Positions 22,364-30,260 of a DNA stretch of 30,273 bases are shown in pieces (positions within the stretch are counted from its first letter, which is position 1; each line of letters starts with the position of its first letter). The notes below the pieces were generated by a model. The model had not been told where the DNA came from and did not search any database. It worked only from the letters and a program-made list of their open reading frames with translations. The DNA lies in NCBI GenBank assembly GCA_035690065.1, contig DASSKW010000106.1, positions 1 to 30,273 of the forward strand. The letters are read 5' to 3'. The translations under genes and the position numbers were made by a program. The DNA is from DASSKW01 sp035690065. GTDB taxonomy: Bacteria > Pseudomonadota > Gammaproteobacteria > Natronospirales > REEB76.

Positions 22364-23689
22364 ATGTCAGCCAAAGCCGCTCGCGATTTTCTGGTGACAC
22401 CCGGTGGCAAGCTGACCGGTCACATCAGAGTTCCCGGCGACAAATCCATCTCGCATCGGGCATTGATCCTTGGTGCTATCGCTGAGGGCACCACGCAGGT
22501 AACCGGTTTTCTCGAAAGTACAGACTGCATCGCCACCCGCAAAGCATTGCAGGCCCTGGGCGTGAAAATTCGAATTAACGCTGCTGCGGCAGAGCTGACG
22601 GTGCAGGGTGTGGGATTGCATGGTCTGCAGGCGTCGCCGGCAACGCTGGATCTGGGAAATTCCGGGACCGCCATGCGCTTGCTTTGTGGCGTGCTGGCAG
22701 GGCAAGGGTTCGTTAGCAGCCTTACCGGCGATGAATCCTTGCGGCGACGGCCGATGCGGCGTGTGATCGAACCACTGGCCAGGATGGGCGTCACCATCGA
22801 TAGCGAGCAGGGTTGTGCACCCGTGACCGTACACGGTCGCGGTGCATTGAAGCCGTTACGCCATGAATTGCCCATCGCCAGTGCGCAGGTCAAGTCGGCA
22901 CTGTTGCTGGCAGGGTTGAATGCAGAGGGTTACACCTGGTTGCGCGAACCGGGCATCAGCCGGGATCATGCCGAGCGCATGCTGGAGGCGTTCGGTTGTC
23001 CCTGTTTGCATGTCGATGGCTGGGTGGGCGTGCATGGCGGTGCGCCACTCACGGGATTACCCATCAAAGTGCCGGGGGATCTGTCCTCGGCAGCGTTCTT
23101 CATCGTGGGAGCGGCGATGCAACGTGATAGCGATCTGATCCTGGAACAGGTCGGCGTCAATCCGACGCGGAGCGGCGTACTCACACTGTTGCGCAAGATG
23201 GGGGCGGATATCCATCTGTCGAATGAGCGCATGGCAGGACGTGAACCGGTCGCAGATATCGAGATCAAAGGCACTGCATTGCATGGCATCCACATCACTC
23301 CGGAACACGTGCCACTCGCGATCGACGAGCTCCCGGTCCTGATGATCGCCGCTGCCCAGGCGCGCGGCGACACCGTACTGGAAGGTGCGGCGGAACTGCG
23401 CGTCAAGGAAAGCGATCGTCTGCAAGCCATCGCGGAAGGGTTGCGGAAACTGGGCGTCAAGGTCGAGTTATGGGCGGACGGGATGCGCGTCACCGGGGTC
23501 AAGACCTTCGCCGGTGGCGAGATCGATAGCCACGGCGATCACCGCATCGCGATGGCGTTTGCGATGGCCGGGTTGCGGGCCTGTGCCCCGATCCGGATCC
23601 GGGATTGCCGGAATGTGAAGACCTCATTTCCGGGGTTTGCGGCCCTGGCGCGTGATGCCGGATTGGAACTGGAAGAGGTACAGCGATGA
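22364..23689 (+). CDS. aroA: 3-phosphoshikimate 1-carboxyvinyltransferase (EPSP synthase)
   Basis: A 441-residue EPSP synthase, sixth step of the shikimate pathway: shikimate-3-phosphate plus PEP gives EPSP. Substrate-binding blocks are GKLTGHIRVPGDKSISHRALI, DLGNSGTAMRLL, GDESLRRRPMRRVIEPLARMG and RVKESDRLQAIAEGLRKLG, with the catalytic Asp/Glu region in AIDELPVLMIAAA. SHGDHRIAMAFAMAG closes it. In pseudomonads this gene is commonly fused or adjacent to tyrA; here it stands alone directly after hisC. The stop overlaps cmk as ATGA, so the two are translationally coupled. Confidence 0.97.
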   Translation: MSAKAARDFLVTPGGKLTGHIRVPGDKSISHRALILGAIAEGTTQVTGFLESTDCIATRKALQALGVKIRINAAAAELTVQGVGLHGLQASPATLDLGNSGTAMRLLCGVLAGQGFVSSLTGDESLRRRPMRRVIEPLARMGVTIDSEQGCAPVTVHGRGALKPLRHELPIASAQVKSALLLAGLNAEGYTWLREPGISRDHAERMLEAFGCPCLHVDGWVGVHGGAPLTGLPIKVPGDLSSAAFFIVGAAMQRDSDLILEQVGVNPTRSGVLTLLRKMGADIHLSNERMAGREPVADIEIKGTALHGIHITPEHVPLAIDELPVLMIAAAQARGDTVLEGAAELRVKESDRLQAIAEGLRKLGVKVELWADGMRVTGVKTFAGGEIDSHGDHRIAMAFAMAGLRACAPIRIRDCRNVKTSFPGFAALARDAGLELEEVQR

Positions 23690-24372
23690 GCGCGATCCCT
23701 GTACTTGCCGTCGATGGACCGAGCGGTTCAGGCAAGGGCACCATCAGCCGCCAGGTAGCCGACGTGCTGGGCTGGCATCTACTCGACAGCGGGGCGCTCT
23801 ACCGGCTGCTGGCGCACGCCGCAGACTTGGCCGGAGTGCCGACCGATGATGCCGTCCGTCTGGGCGGCCTGGCCCGCAACCTCAAGGTCCGTTTCGAGCA
23901 GACTCCGGCAGGCGAGGAGCATATCCTGCTGGACGGCCAGGACGCGACGCGTGCCGTGCGCTCCGAGGCATGTGGCGCCAAAGCGTCACAACTGGCGGTG
24001 TTACCCGAGGTTCGGGCGGGTCTGCAGGCCCTGCAACGCAGTTTTCGACAGCCCCCGGGGCTGGTGGCCGATGGACGCGATATGGGCACGGTGATTTTCC
24101 CTGACGCGGCGCTCAAGATTTACCTCACGGCGGGCGTGGCCGAGCGTGCCCAAAGACGCTATAACCAGTTGAAACAAAAAGGATTCGATGCTAATCTGCA
24201 CGCCCTTTTACAGGACATCGCCGCGCGTGACGAACGGGATCAAGGCCGTTCCATCTCGCCCCTGAAGCCGGCTGATGACGCCGTCCTGGTGGATACCACC
24301 GGACGCAGCATCCAGCAGGTCGTCGAGACGGTGATGTCTTTGGCCCGGCAACGCTTCACAGAGCAGCGCTAG
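23686..24372 (+). CDS. cmk: Cytidylate kinase
   Basis: A 228-residue CMP/dCMP kinase that phosphorylates CMP and dCMP with ATP. The P-loop GPSGSGKGT is at residues 11-19. DSGALYRLLA follows, then VADGRDMGTVIFPDAALKIYLTA with the CMP-binding Arg/Asp and the AERAQRRYNQL lid. DERDQGRSISPLKPADDAVLVDTTG is the C-terminal signature. Length is normal. It overlaps aroA by four bases and lies 127 bases before rpsA, the usual cmk-rpsA pair. Confidence 0.97.
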   Translation: MSAIPVLAVDGPSGSGKGTISRQVADVLGWHLLDSGALYRLLAHAADLAGVPTDDAVRLGGLARNLKVRFEQTPAGEEHILLDGQDATRAVRSEACGAKASQLAVLPEVRAGLQALQRSFRQPPGLVADGRDMGTVIFPDAALKIYLTAGVAERAQRRYNQLKQKGFDANLHALLQDIAARDERDQGRSISPLKPADDAVLVDTTGRSIQQVVETVMSLARQRFTEQR

Positions 24373-24463
24373 ATCAGGTGTAACAGGAAAGGCCGGCGGG
24401 ATGCCGCGTCCTTGTTTTTCAACCAACCCGGAACCGCCCTGGAGGGGCCCCGGCATAACCAGT

Positions 24464-24483
24464 CCCCGCTGTGGCGGGGTTTT
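24464..24483 (+). promoter_or_regulatory. rpsA: Terminator-like hairpin in the rpsA leader
   Basis: CCCCGC (24464-24469) pairs with GCGGGG (24474-24479) across loop TGTG and is followed by TTTT, ending 16 bases before the rpsA ATG. A further GC-rich region (GGAGGGGCCCCGG) lies just upstream. rpsA leaders of Gammaproteobacteria are known to be structured and bound by S1 itself for translational autoregulation. This hairpin could serve that, or act as a weak terminator/attenuator after cmk. Confidence 0.5.
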
Positions 24484-24499
24484 CAGGACCAACCTCAAC

Positions 24500-26179
24500 A
24501 TGACCGAATCTTTCGCTGAACTGTTTGAAGAGAGCATCAAGAAACAACAGATGCAGAGCGGCGCCATCCTCAAGGCCCGCGTAATGGAAATTCGTTCCGA
24601 CGTTGTCATCGTCAACGCCGGGCTCAAATCCGAAGGTGTCATCCCTCTTGAACAATTCAAGAGTGAGAGCGGTGAGCTCGAAGTCGCCGTGGGCGACGAT
24701 GTCGAAGTCGCACTGGACGCCGTCGAGGATGGTTTCGGTGAAACGCGCCTGTCGCGCGAGAAAGCCAAGCGCGCCCGCAGCTGGACGCAACTCGAAGAAG
24801 CGTTCAACAACGCCGAGATCGTCAAGGGTTTCATCACCGGCAAGGTCAAGGGCGGTTTCACCGTCGAGATCACCGGGGTGCGCGCGTTCCTGCCGGGTTC
24901 GCTGGTGGATGTGCGCCCGGTGCGCGATCCGTCCTACCTGGAAGGCAAGGAACTCGAGTTCAAGGTCATCAAGCTCGATCAGAAACGCAACAACGTGGTG
25001 GTGTCGCGCCGCGCAGTGGTCGAAGCCGAGTACAGCGCCGAGCGCGATGTGCTGATCGACAACCTGCAGGAAGGCTCGATGGTGAAGGGTATCGTCAAGA
25101 ACCTCACCGAGTACGGCGCGTTCGTGGATCTGGGCGGTATCGACGGTCTGCTGCACATCACCGACATGGCCTGGAAGCGCGTCAAGCATCCGTCCGAAGT
25201 CGTGACGGTCGGCGATGAGATCGAAGTCAAGGTGCTGAAGTTCGACCGCGAGCGCAATCGCGTGTCACTGGGCCTGAAACAGTTGGGCGACGATCCGTGG
25301 GTCGATATCACGCGCCGTTATCCGGCCAACACCCGTCTGTTCGGCAAAGTCACCAACCTCGCCGATTACGGTTGCTTCGTGGAAGTGGAGCCGGGCGTCG
25401 AAGGTCTGGTACATGTCTCCGAGATGGACTGGACCAACAAGAACGTCAATCCATCCAAGATCGTGCAGGTCGGCGACGAGACCGAAGTCATGGTGCTGGA
25501 GATCGACGAGGAACGCCGTCGTATCTCGCTGGGCATGAAACAGTGCACGCCGAATCCGTGGGATGACTTTGCTGCCATCCACAACAAGGGCGACCGTCTC
25601 TCCGGCAAGATCAAGTCGATCACCGATTTCGGCATCTTCGTGGGTCTCGATGGCGGCATCGACGGTCTGGTGCATCTGTCCGACATCTCCTGGGATATCC
25701 CGGGCGAAGAAGCAGTGCGCAATTACAAGAAGGGTGACGAAGTCGAGGCACTCGTGCTGGCGGTCGACGCGCAGCGCGAACGCATCTCGCTCGGCATCAA
25801 GCAGATGGAGAAGGATCCGTTTGCGAACTTCCTGGCCGATCATCCGAAGGGCACGATGGTGAAAGGCAAAGTCCTCACCGTGGACGCCAAGGGTGCCAAC
25901 ATCGATCTGGGTAACGGCATCGAGGGTTATCTGCGTGCCTCCGAACTGTCACGTGATCGCGTCGAAGACGCGCGCACCGTGCTGAAGGAAGGCGAAGAAG
26001 TGGAGGCCCGTTTCGTCGGTATGGATCGCAAGACTCGCAGCATCAACCTGTCGGTGAAAGCCAAGGAGATGCAGGAAGAGGCGCAGGCGATGGAAGATTA
26101 CAGCCGCACTACATCAGCGGGGACTACCACGCTGGGCGATCTGCTCAAAGAGCACATCGGCGGCAGCAAGGACGCATGA
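24500..26179 (+). CDS. rpsA: 30S ribosomal protein S1
   Basis: A 559-residue S1, which binds mRNA on the 30S subunit and is needed to initiate on weakly marked or structured messages. Six S1 (OB-fold) repeats are visible in order. The first two are the divergent ribosome-binding pair (starting about residues 20 and 105). The later four carry the canonical pattern, for example GIVKNLTEYGAFVDLGGIDG, GKVTNLADYGCFVEV, GKIKSITDFGIFVGLDGGIDG and GKVLTVDAKGANIDLGNGIEG. The start ATG 24500 (MTESFAELFEESI) matches the family; the frame is open to 24401 without homologous sequence. Only a weak AGGA precedes the start, in line with autoregulated rpsA genes. A good terminator follows. Confidence 0.98.
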   Translation: MTESFAELFEESIKKQQMQSGAILKARVMEIRSDVVIVNAGLKSEGVIPLEQFKSESGELEVAVGDDVEVALDAVEDGFGETRLSREKAKRARSWTQLEEAFNNAEIVKGFITGKVKGGFTVEITGVRAFLPGSLVDVRPVRDPSYLEGKELEFKVIKLDQKRNNVVVSRRAVVEAEYSAERDVLIDNLQEGSMVKGIVKNLTEYGAFVDLGGIDGLLHITDMAWKRVKHPSEVVTVGDEIEVKVLKFDRERNRVSLGLKQLGDDPWVDITRRYPANTRLFGKVTNLADYGCFVEVEPGVEGLVHVSEMDWTNKNVNPSKIVQVGDETEVMVLEIDEERRRISLGMKQCTPNPWDDFAAIHNKGDRLSGKIKSITDFGIFVGLDGGIDGLVHLSDISWDIPGEEAVRNYKKGDEVEALVLAVDAQRERISLGIKQMEKDPFANFLADHPKGTMVKGKVLTVDAKGANIDLGNGIEGYLRASELSRDRVEDARTVLKEGEEVEARFVGMDRKTRSINLSVKAKEMQEEAQAMEDYSRTTSAGTTTLGDLLKEHIGGSKDA

Positions 26180-26185
26180 TGAACC

Positions 26186-26219
26186 ACGCCCGCAGCCGTT
26201 TGGGTTGCGGGCGTCTTTG
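26186..26219 (+). terminator. Rho-independent terminator after rpsA
   Basis: ACGCCCGCA (26186-26194) pairs perfectly with TGCGGGCGT (26206-26214). The stem can extend two or three pairs inward around a GTTT loop, and CTTTGA follows. It begins seven bases after the rpsA stop. The T-tract is short. Confidence 0.75.
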
Positions 26220-26240
26220 ACCGTATTCGTTATTCGGGGT

Positions 26241-26273
26241 CCCGGCCATAAATATCCGAAATCTCGGGCCGGG
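26241..26273 (+). promoter_or_regulatory. Inverted repeat upstream of ihfB
   Basis: CCCGGCC (26241-26247) is the inverse complement of GGCCGGG (26267-26273) with a 19-base A/T-richer loop, 33 bases before the ihfB start. It may be a leader hairpin or an operator. No consensus IHF site is seen in it. Confidence 0.35.
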
Positions 26274-26306
26274 TGAACGGTTAGTATCGCAGGCGGTAGT
26301 CGCAGG

Positions 26307-26600
26307 ATGACAAAGTCAGAACTGATCGAGATCATCGCCAGGAAACAAAGCCATCTTGCCAGCAAGGACATCGAACTTGCCGTCAAGACGGTACTGGAAC
26401 AGATGAGCAATGCCTTGTCGTCGGGGCGGCGCATCGAGATTCGCGGCTTCGGCAGTTTCTCGTTGCATTTTCGCCCGCCGCGCATGGGCCGCAATCCCAA
26501 GACCGGTGATTCGGTCGCCTTGCCGGGCAAGTATGTGCCGCATTTCAAACCGGGCAAGGATCTGCGTGACCGTGTGAACGACAGCCTGGAAGCCGAATAG
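26307..26600 (+). CDS. ihfB: Integration host factor subunit beta
   Basis: A 97-residue HU/IHF-family protein. IHF is an alpha-beta heterodimer that binds specific sites and bends DNA sharply, acting in nucleoid structure, transcription and site-specific recombination. MTKSELIEIIARKQSHLASKDIE marks the beta subunit. The DNA-binding arm is GFGSFSLHFRPPRMGRNPKTG, with the intercalating Pro in RNPKTG. Length and ending are normal. The order rpsA-ihfB-lapA-lapB is the standard gammaproteobacterial one. Confidence 0.97.
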   Translation: MTKSELIEIIARKQSHLASKDIELAVKTVLEQMSNALSSGRRIEIRGFGSFSLHFRPPRMGRNPKTGDSVALPGKYVPHFKPGKDLRDRVNDSLEAE

Positions 26601-26662
26601 GCGTCCCCGGGGCATTGCCCACCGGTTTGTTTCATCATCGAATCAACTGAACGAAATCCGTC

Positions 26663-26956
26663 ATGCTGCGCTGGATCGCCATCATCATCTTCTTGTGTGT
26701 GTTCGCCGTGGCGTTATTGTTCGCCTATGCGAACGGCAGTATTGTGCGCGTCAGTTATCTGGCGGGTGACATCCAGGTACATCTCTCTTCGGCACTGCTC
26801 GGTGCCGCTATCATCGGTTGGTTGCTCGGTCTGCTAAGCAGTCTGGCGGTCGTCTTTCGCCTCAAACGTGAAGCCTGGAAGTTAAAGCGATCGATCCGCG
26901 ACGCGGAGGCGGAGATCCGCAATTTGCGCAACCTTCCGCTCAAGAATGACCATTGA
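26663..26956 (+). CDS. lapA: Lipopolysaccharide assembly protein LapA
   Basis: A 97-residue inner-membrane protein of the LapA (DUF1049, YciS) family, partner of LapB in controlling lipopolysaccharide synthesis. Two membrane helices are visible, at about residues 4-23 and 43-65 (SALLGAAIIGWLLGLLSSLAVVF). A basic cytoplasmic coiled region with a KLKRSIRDAEAEIRNLR segment follows. The YANGSIVRVSYLAG linker is typical. The last 11 bases overlap the start of lapB, so the two are coupled. Confidence 0.94.
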   Translation: MLRWIAIIIFLCVFAVALLFAYANGSIVRVSYLAGDIQVHLSSALLGAAIIGWLLGLLSSLAVVFRLKREAWKLKRSIRDAEAEIRNLRNLPLKNDH

Positions 26957-28142
26957 TTCTGCGGCGATCCTCATCCTGTTGCTCATGGCTGCCGCAGCAC
27001 TCGGTTGGCTGTTTGCACGCTGGGGAGGTGGCGGCAGTCGCGATTCACGTTTCCGGCTGGTCAGTGCCGAATATTTCAAGGGCCTGAACTACCTGCTCAA
27101 CGAGCAGCCCGACAAAGCCATCGAAGTCTTCATCAAGATGGCAGAAGTGGACTCTGATACAGTGGAGACCCATTTCGCACTGGCGAGCCTGTTCCGTCGG
27201 CGTGGCGAAGTCGATCGCGCCATCCGTATCCATCAGAATCTCATCGCACGTCCCAGTCTTACCCGCATGCATCGAGCTCAGGCCTTGTTCGAGTTGGCAG
27301 AGGATTACCTGCGTGCCGGTTTGCTGGATCGTGCCGAGAGCATCCTGCTGGAAATGCTGGATACGCCCACCTATACCGAGACGACGCTGCGTAGCTTGAT
27401 CTCGCTATACGAACAACAGAAGGATTGGGATCAGGCCATCGCCATGCGCCGGCGGTTGCAGGCGGTGACTGGTCTGTCGGAAGAACCGACCATCGCACAG
27501 TATTTCTGTGAGCTGGCACAGGCCGCACTGGCAAGCGGTGATACGGCACTAGCCAAGCGGTTTCTCAAGCGTGCCCAGTCGCATGATCCCGAAGGCATAC
27601 GGGCCAGTCTGGTGTTGGCGCAGATGGCGGAGGCGACGCAGGATTGGTCGCGCAGCCGACGCGAGTATCAGAAAGTCCTGCAGCGCGATGCACGCTATGC
27701 GACCGAGATATTGCCGACCTTGTCACGCGTCACGCGACAGGCCGGCGAGCCGCAGTTGATGCAGGGTATGCTCCAGGAGCTGCGCCAGCATGAGCCTAAA
27801 GCCGCGACTTATATTGCCCTGGCGGCAATCCTGGATCCGGGCCTCGATGACCCGGTGTCGCGCGAATGCGTCACTGGATATCTGCGCAACGATGCCAGCC
27901 TGCACGGGTTGTATGATATGTATGCGGGTTTCTCGAAAAATGCAGATGGCGCGGTCACTGATCTCGCGCCCTTGCGGGAAGCGGTGCGCAAGTTGTTGCA
28001 GAACGGGCCGCGCTATCGTTGCGAGGAATGTGGCTTTCGCGGCCGCACTCTCTATTGGCAATGTCCGAGCTGCAAGACCTGGAGCAGCACCATCCCGTTT
28101 TACGAGATCAGTTTCGCAGCGCCATCGCCAGCACTGGCATGA
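26946..28142 (+). CDS. lapB: Lipopolysaccharide assembly protein LapB (YciM)
   Basis: A 398-residue LapB. It is anchored by one N-terminal helix (about residues 5-22) with the body in the cytoplasm, where it acts as adaptor for FtsH-mediated LpxC turnover and in lipopolysaccharide assembly. Tetratricopeptide-like helical repeats fill residues 40-330 (for example YFKGLNYLLNEQPDKAIEVF and HFALASLFRRRGEVDRAI). The C-terminal rubredoxin-like metal site has Cys359, Cys362, Cys373 and Cys376 in CEEC and CPSC; in E. coli LapB this part is needed for function. Length and architecture are normal. The ATG at 26946 overlaps lapA by 11 bases. Confidence 0.96.
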   Translation: MTIDSAAILILLLMAAAALGWLFARWGGGGSRDSRFRLVSAEYFKGLNYLLNEQPDKAIEVFIKMAEVDSDTVETHFALASLFRRRGEVDRAIRIHQNLIARPSLTRMHRAQALFELAEDYLRAGLLDRAESILLEMLDTPTYTETTLRSLISLYEQQKDWDQAIAMRRRLQAVTGLSEEPTIAQYFCELAQAALASGDTALAKRFLKRAQSHDPEGIRASLVLAQMAEATQDWSRSRREYQKVLQRDARYATEILPTLSRVTRQAGEPQLMQGMLQELRQHEPKAATYIALAAILDPGLDDPVSRECVTGYLRNDASLHGLYDMYAGFSKNADGAVTDLAPLREAVRKLLQNGPRYRCEECGFRGRTLYWQCPSCKTWSSTIPFYEISFAAPSPALA

Positions 28143-28175
28143 TGGTGTCTCCGGTAATCATCCAAGGATAAACAG

Positions 28176-29060
28176 ATGAACACTCGCAGAGTTCGCAAGG
28201 CGGTCTTTCCGGTAGCCGGATTAGGCACCCGGTTCCTGCCGGCTACCAAGGCCAGCCCCAAGGAAATGTTGCCGGTGGTGGACAAACCGCTGATCCAGTA
28301 TGCAGTGGAAGAAGCGCTGGAAGCGGGCGCCGATACGCTGATCTTCATCACCAGCCGAACCAAGCGCAGTATCGAAGATCATTTTGATCGGGCTTACGAA
28401 CTGGAAACCGAATTGACGTTGCGCCACAAGGAGAATGAGTTGGCATTGGTGCAGGGCATCGTGCCGGAGCATGTGAACTGCATCTACATCCGCCAGGCGG
28501 AAGCGCGCGGTCTGGGGCATGCAGTATTGTGTGCTGAAGCGGTAGTCGGCGATGAACCGTTCTATGTAATCCTTGCCGATGATCTCATCCATGGCAAACC
28601 GTATTCTTCTCTGCAGCAGATGCATGCTGTGTACGAACAGCACGGCAGCAGCGTCATCGGTGTAGAACGGGTGGAGCGGGACGAAACTGGCCGATATGGC
28701 ATCATCACCCCCGAACCGGCAGGCGACCGCCTGTACAGGATCAAGCACATCGTCGAGAAACCCAAACCTGCCGATGCGCCTTCTACACTGGGCGTGGTTG
28801 GACGTTATCTGCTCACGCCACGGATATTTTCTCTGTTGCAGAAGACCGGCGAGGGTGCCGGCGGCGAGATCCAGTTGACCGACGCCATCCAGACGCTGCT
28901 CGGCCAGGAAGCGGTATATGCCTGTGAATATGAAGGCGTGCGCTATGACTGTGGCGACAAGCTCGGCTATCTGCGGGCCACGGTCGAATACGCTCTCAAG
29001 CATCCCGAACTGGGCGATGCCTTCCGTGACTATCTGCAGAAGCTCGGTGCAAATCTGTAA
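28176..29060 (+). CDS. galU: UTP--glucose-1-phosphate uridylyltransferase
   Basis: A 294-residue nucleotidyltransferase making UDP-glucose from UTP and glucose-1-phosphate, used for lipopolysaccharide core, exopolysaccharide and osmolyte synthesis. The nucleotide-binding signature GLGTRFLPATKASPKEMLP starts at residue 15. Later blocks are EARGLGHAVLCAE, VILADDLI (metal-binding Asp), RYGIITPEP, IVEKPKP, VGRYLLTPRIF and GEIQLTDAIQTLL. The start ATG 28176 has AGGA about nine bases upstream. It follows lapB by 33 bases, which fits an envelope-related grouping. Length is normal for bacterial GalU. Confidence 0.96.
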   Translation: MNTRRVRKAVFPVAGLGTRFLPATKASPKEMLPVVDKPLIQYAVEEALEAGADTLIFITSRTKRSIEDHFDRAYELETELTLRHKENELALVQGIVPEHVNCIYIRQAEARGLGHAVLCAEAVVGDEPFYVILADDLIHGKPYSSLQQMHAVYEQHGSSVIGVERVERDETGRYGIITPEPAGDRLYRIKHIVEKPKPADAPSTLGVVGRYLLTPRIFSLLQKTGEGAGGEIQLTDAIQTLLGQEAVYACEYEGVRYDCGDKLGYLRATVEYALKHPELGDAFRDYLQKLGANL

Positions 29061-29084
29061 CCTGGACAGGGTTGGAACACCGTC

Positions 29085-29423
29085 ATGCAATTGAGTCCTT
29101 CAACCGCATGGCTAGTGTTGACCGTCGCGGGTCTGTTCGAAACCGCCTGGGCCATCGGCCTCAAATACAGCGCGGGTTTCACGCGGCCGCTGCCCACGGT
29201 GCTCACCGTCGTCGCCATCGTCATCAGCATGAGCCTGTTAGGTTGGGCGGCACGCAGTCTGCCCATCGGGACTGCCTATGCGGTCTGGACTGGCATCGGC
29301 GCCATCGGCGCGGTGCTGCTTGGCATCCTGCTGTTCGGGGAATCAGCGCAACCGCTGCGGCTGGCCTGTATCGGGCTGATCGTTATCGGAATTCTCGGGC
29401 TCAAATTCATCGGGCCTGAATGA
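29085..29423 (+). CDS. gdx: SMR family exporter, Gdx/SugE type (guanidinium exporter)
   Basis: A 112-residue small multidrug resistance protein with four membrane helices. The essential Glu is E19 (GLFETAWAIGLKYSAGFTRP). SLPIGTAYAVWTGIGAIGAVLLGILLFGES in helix three and LIVIGILGLKF in helix four place it with SugE/Gdx rather than EmrE-type drug pumps. Gdx proteins exchange guanidinium for protons as antiparallel dimers. The start is ATG 29085, 24 bases after galU. Guanidine riboswitches often control such genes, but there is no space for one here, so expression probably follows galU. Confidence 0.9.
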   Translation: MQLSPSTAWLVLTVAGLFETAWAIGLKYSAGFTRPLPTVLTVVAIVISMSLLGWAARSLPIGTAYAVWTGIGAIGAVLLGILLFGESAQPLRLACIGLIVIGILGLKFIGPE

Positions 29424-29426
29424 TTC

Positions 29427-29450
29427 AAGGACTCGACACCCCGAGTCTTT
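29427..29450 (+). terminator. Likely terminator after the Gdx gene
   Basis: AAGGACTCG (29427-29435) pairs with CGAGTCTTT (29442-29450), with one G-T pair, around loop ACACCC. The hairpin starts three bases after the stop codon. The T-tract is short (TTTGTG). Confidence 0.55.
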
Positions 29451-29492
29451 GTGGGAATTTATTCCTGCCATCAGCAAATAGCGATTTTGTGC

Positions 29493-29521
29493 TTGACAAT
29501 ATGTTTAGAGGCGATAAGAAT
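29493..29521 (+). promoter_or_regulatory. Promoter for the FG-GAP protein gene
   Basis: A perfect -35 hexamer TTGACA (29493-29498) is followed after 16 bases by TAAGAAT (29515-29521) as a moderate -10. It is the best -35 match noticed in the window and faces the FG-GAP gene, about 230 bases from its start. Confidence 0.55.
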
Positions 29522-29756
29522 CCCTGCGGTATTCTGTAGAAAAGGGCATGGATTCGGTTGACCGGGCAAGGACGCAGGCTTCATGTGTGCACCTTCCGTA
29601 TTTACACGTGGTCTGAGCAAGGCCGTTTATACACCCGTTTTTAGCTGATCTTCCCCGAATGCGCCGCGCACAGCAGCGGTAAAAATAACGACGTTCGCGA
29701 CCCTGTGACAGGTGTCGCGGAGGTCAACTTAAACTTGAAGAATTGGGGAATTCAGC

Positions 29757-30260
29757 GTGGCTTGTTCATCCCGTGTATCGGCGTTATTGGTATTTGCTCT
29801 TTCATTGTCATTCACGCTTTGCACCGGGCGCGCCGCATTGGGCGATACGCTGCCCGCTGGCAGTGTGGCCGGAGATTTCAATGCCGACGGGCGTCTGGAT
29901 GTGCTGGTACAGCCGGCGGATGCCACACACCCCGGAGAGATACTGCTTCAGGACGGCACGGGTGCCTTGTCCATTCAGGTTCAGGTACTTGATCCCGGGT
30001 TCCTGGGACTGGATTGGGTGCGGTCGGATTCGGTCGCGCATACCGGTGACTTCAATGGTGACGGGCGTGCAGATGTCCTGTTGCAATCGAAGCAGAGCGG
30101 TGGGGTGCAAGCTATCCTGCTCACCGATTCGACCAGCCAGTTGGACACGATTACCCAGACCATCCCGGCAAATTACATGGGTATCGACTGGTCGGCGGCA
30201 ACCCACACACTGGTGACCGGTGACTTCAACGGGGATGGGCACAGCGACGTGCTATTGTAG
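29757..30260 (+). CDS. Secreted FG-GAP/VCBS repeat protein, probably interrupted by an amber codon
   Basis: A 167-residue exported protein with a signal peptide (hydrophobic residues 8-22, likely cleavage near residue 29). Three calcium-binding-loop repeats follow: DFNADGRLDVLVQ (from residue 40), DFNGDGRADVLLQ (from 98) and DFNGDGHSDVLL (from 156). They are spaced exactly 58 residues apart, the blade period of FG-GAP beta-propeller-type proteins. The reading frame stops at TAG (30258-30260) exactly where the other two repeats have Gln, and stays open after it to the window end. The real gene is therefore probably much longer and broken by one C-to-T change, or the stop is a sequence error near the end of the window. 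The start GTG 29757 has GGGGA seven bases upstream. The role is unknown; surface or extracellular binding is usual for such repeats. Confidence 0.8.
   Translation: MACSSRVSALLVFALSLSFTLCTGRAALGDTLPAGSVAGDFNADGRLDVLVQPADATHPGEILLQDGTGALSIQVQVLDPGFLGLDWVRSDSVAHTGDFNGDGRADVLLQSKQSGGVQAILLTDSTSQLDTITQTIPANYMGIDWSAATHTLVTGDFNGDGHSDVLL

Larger units (their letters stand above)
29424..29756 (+). other. Intergenic region with terminator, promoter and long leader
   Basis: These 333 bases hold no gene. They contain a terminator-like hairpin (29427-29450), a promoter candidate (29493-29521), then about 230 bases of untranslated leader with a hairpin near its end (CGCGAC around 29698 pairing with GTCGCG around 29717). 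The ribosome-binding site is GGGGA at 29745-29749. I could not match the leader to a riboswitch class. Confidence 0.55.

Noticed and set aside
24401..24499. 33-codon N-terminal extension of S1
   Set aside because: It covers the leader hairpin and is not homologous to S1; the family start is MTESFAEL at 24500.
29061..29084. Guanidine riboswitch before the Gdx gene
   Set aside because: Only 24 bases separate galU from the exporter gene, too short for any guanidine class.
28221..29090. 289-codon minus-strand open frame opposite galU
   Set aside because: It covers the same span as galU, whose motifs are complete; the antisense product resembles nothing.
29540..29640. Cyclic di-GMP riboswitch in the FG-GAP leader
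   Set aside because: A GGACGCAGGC stretch loosely recalls part of the class I motif, but the expected paired stems and conserved GCAAA element could not be found.
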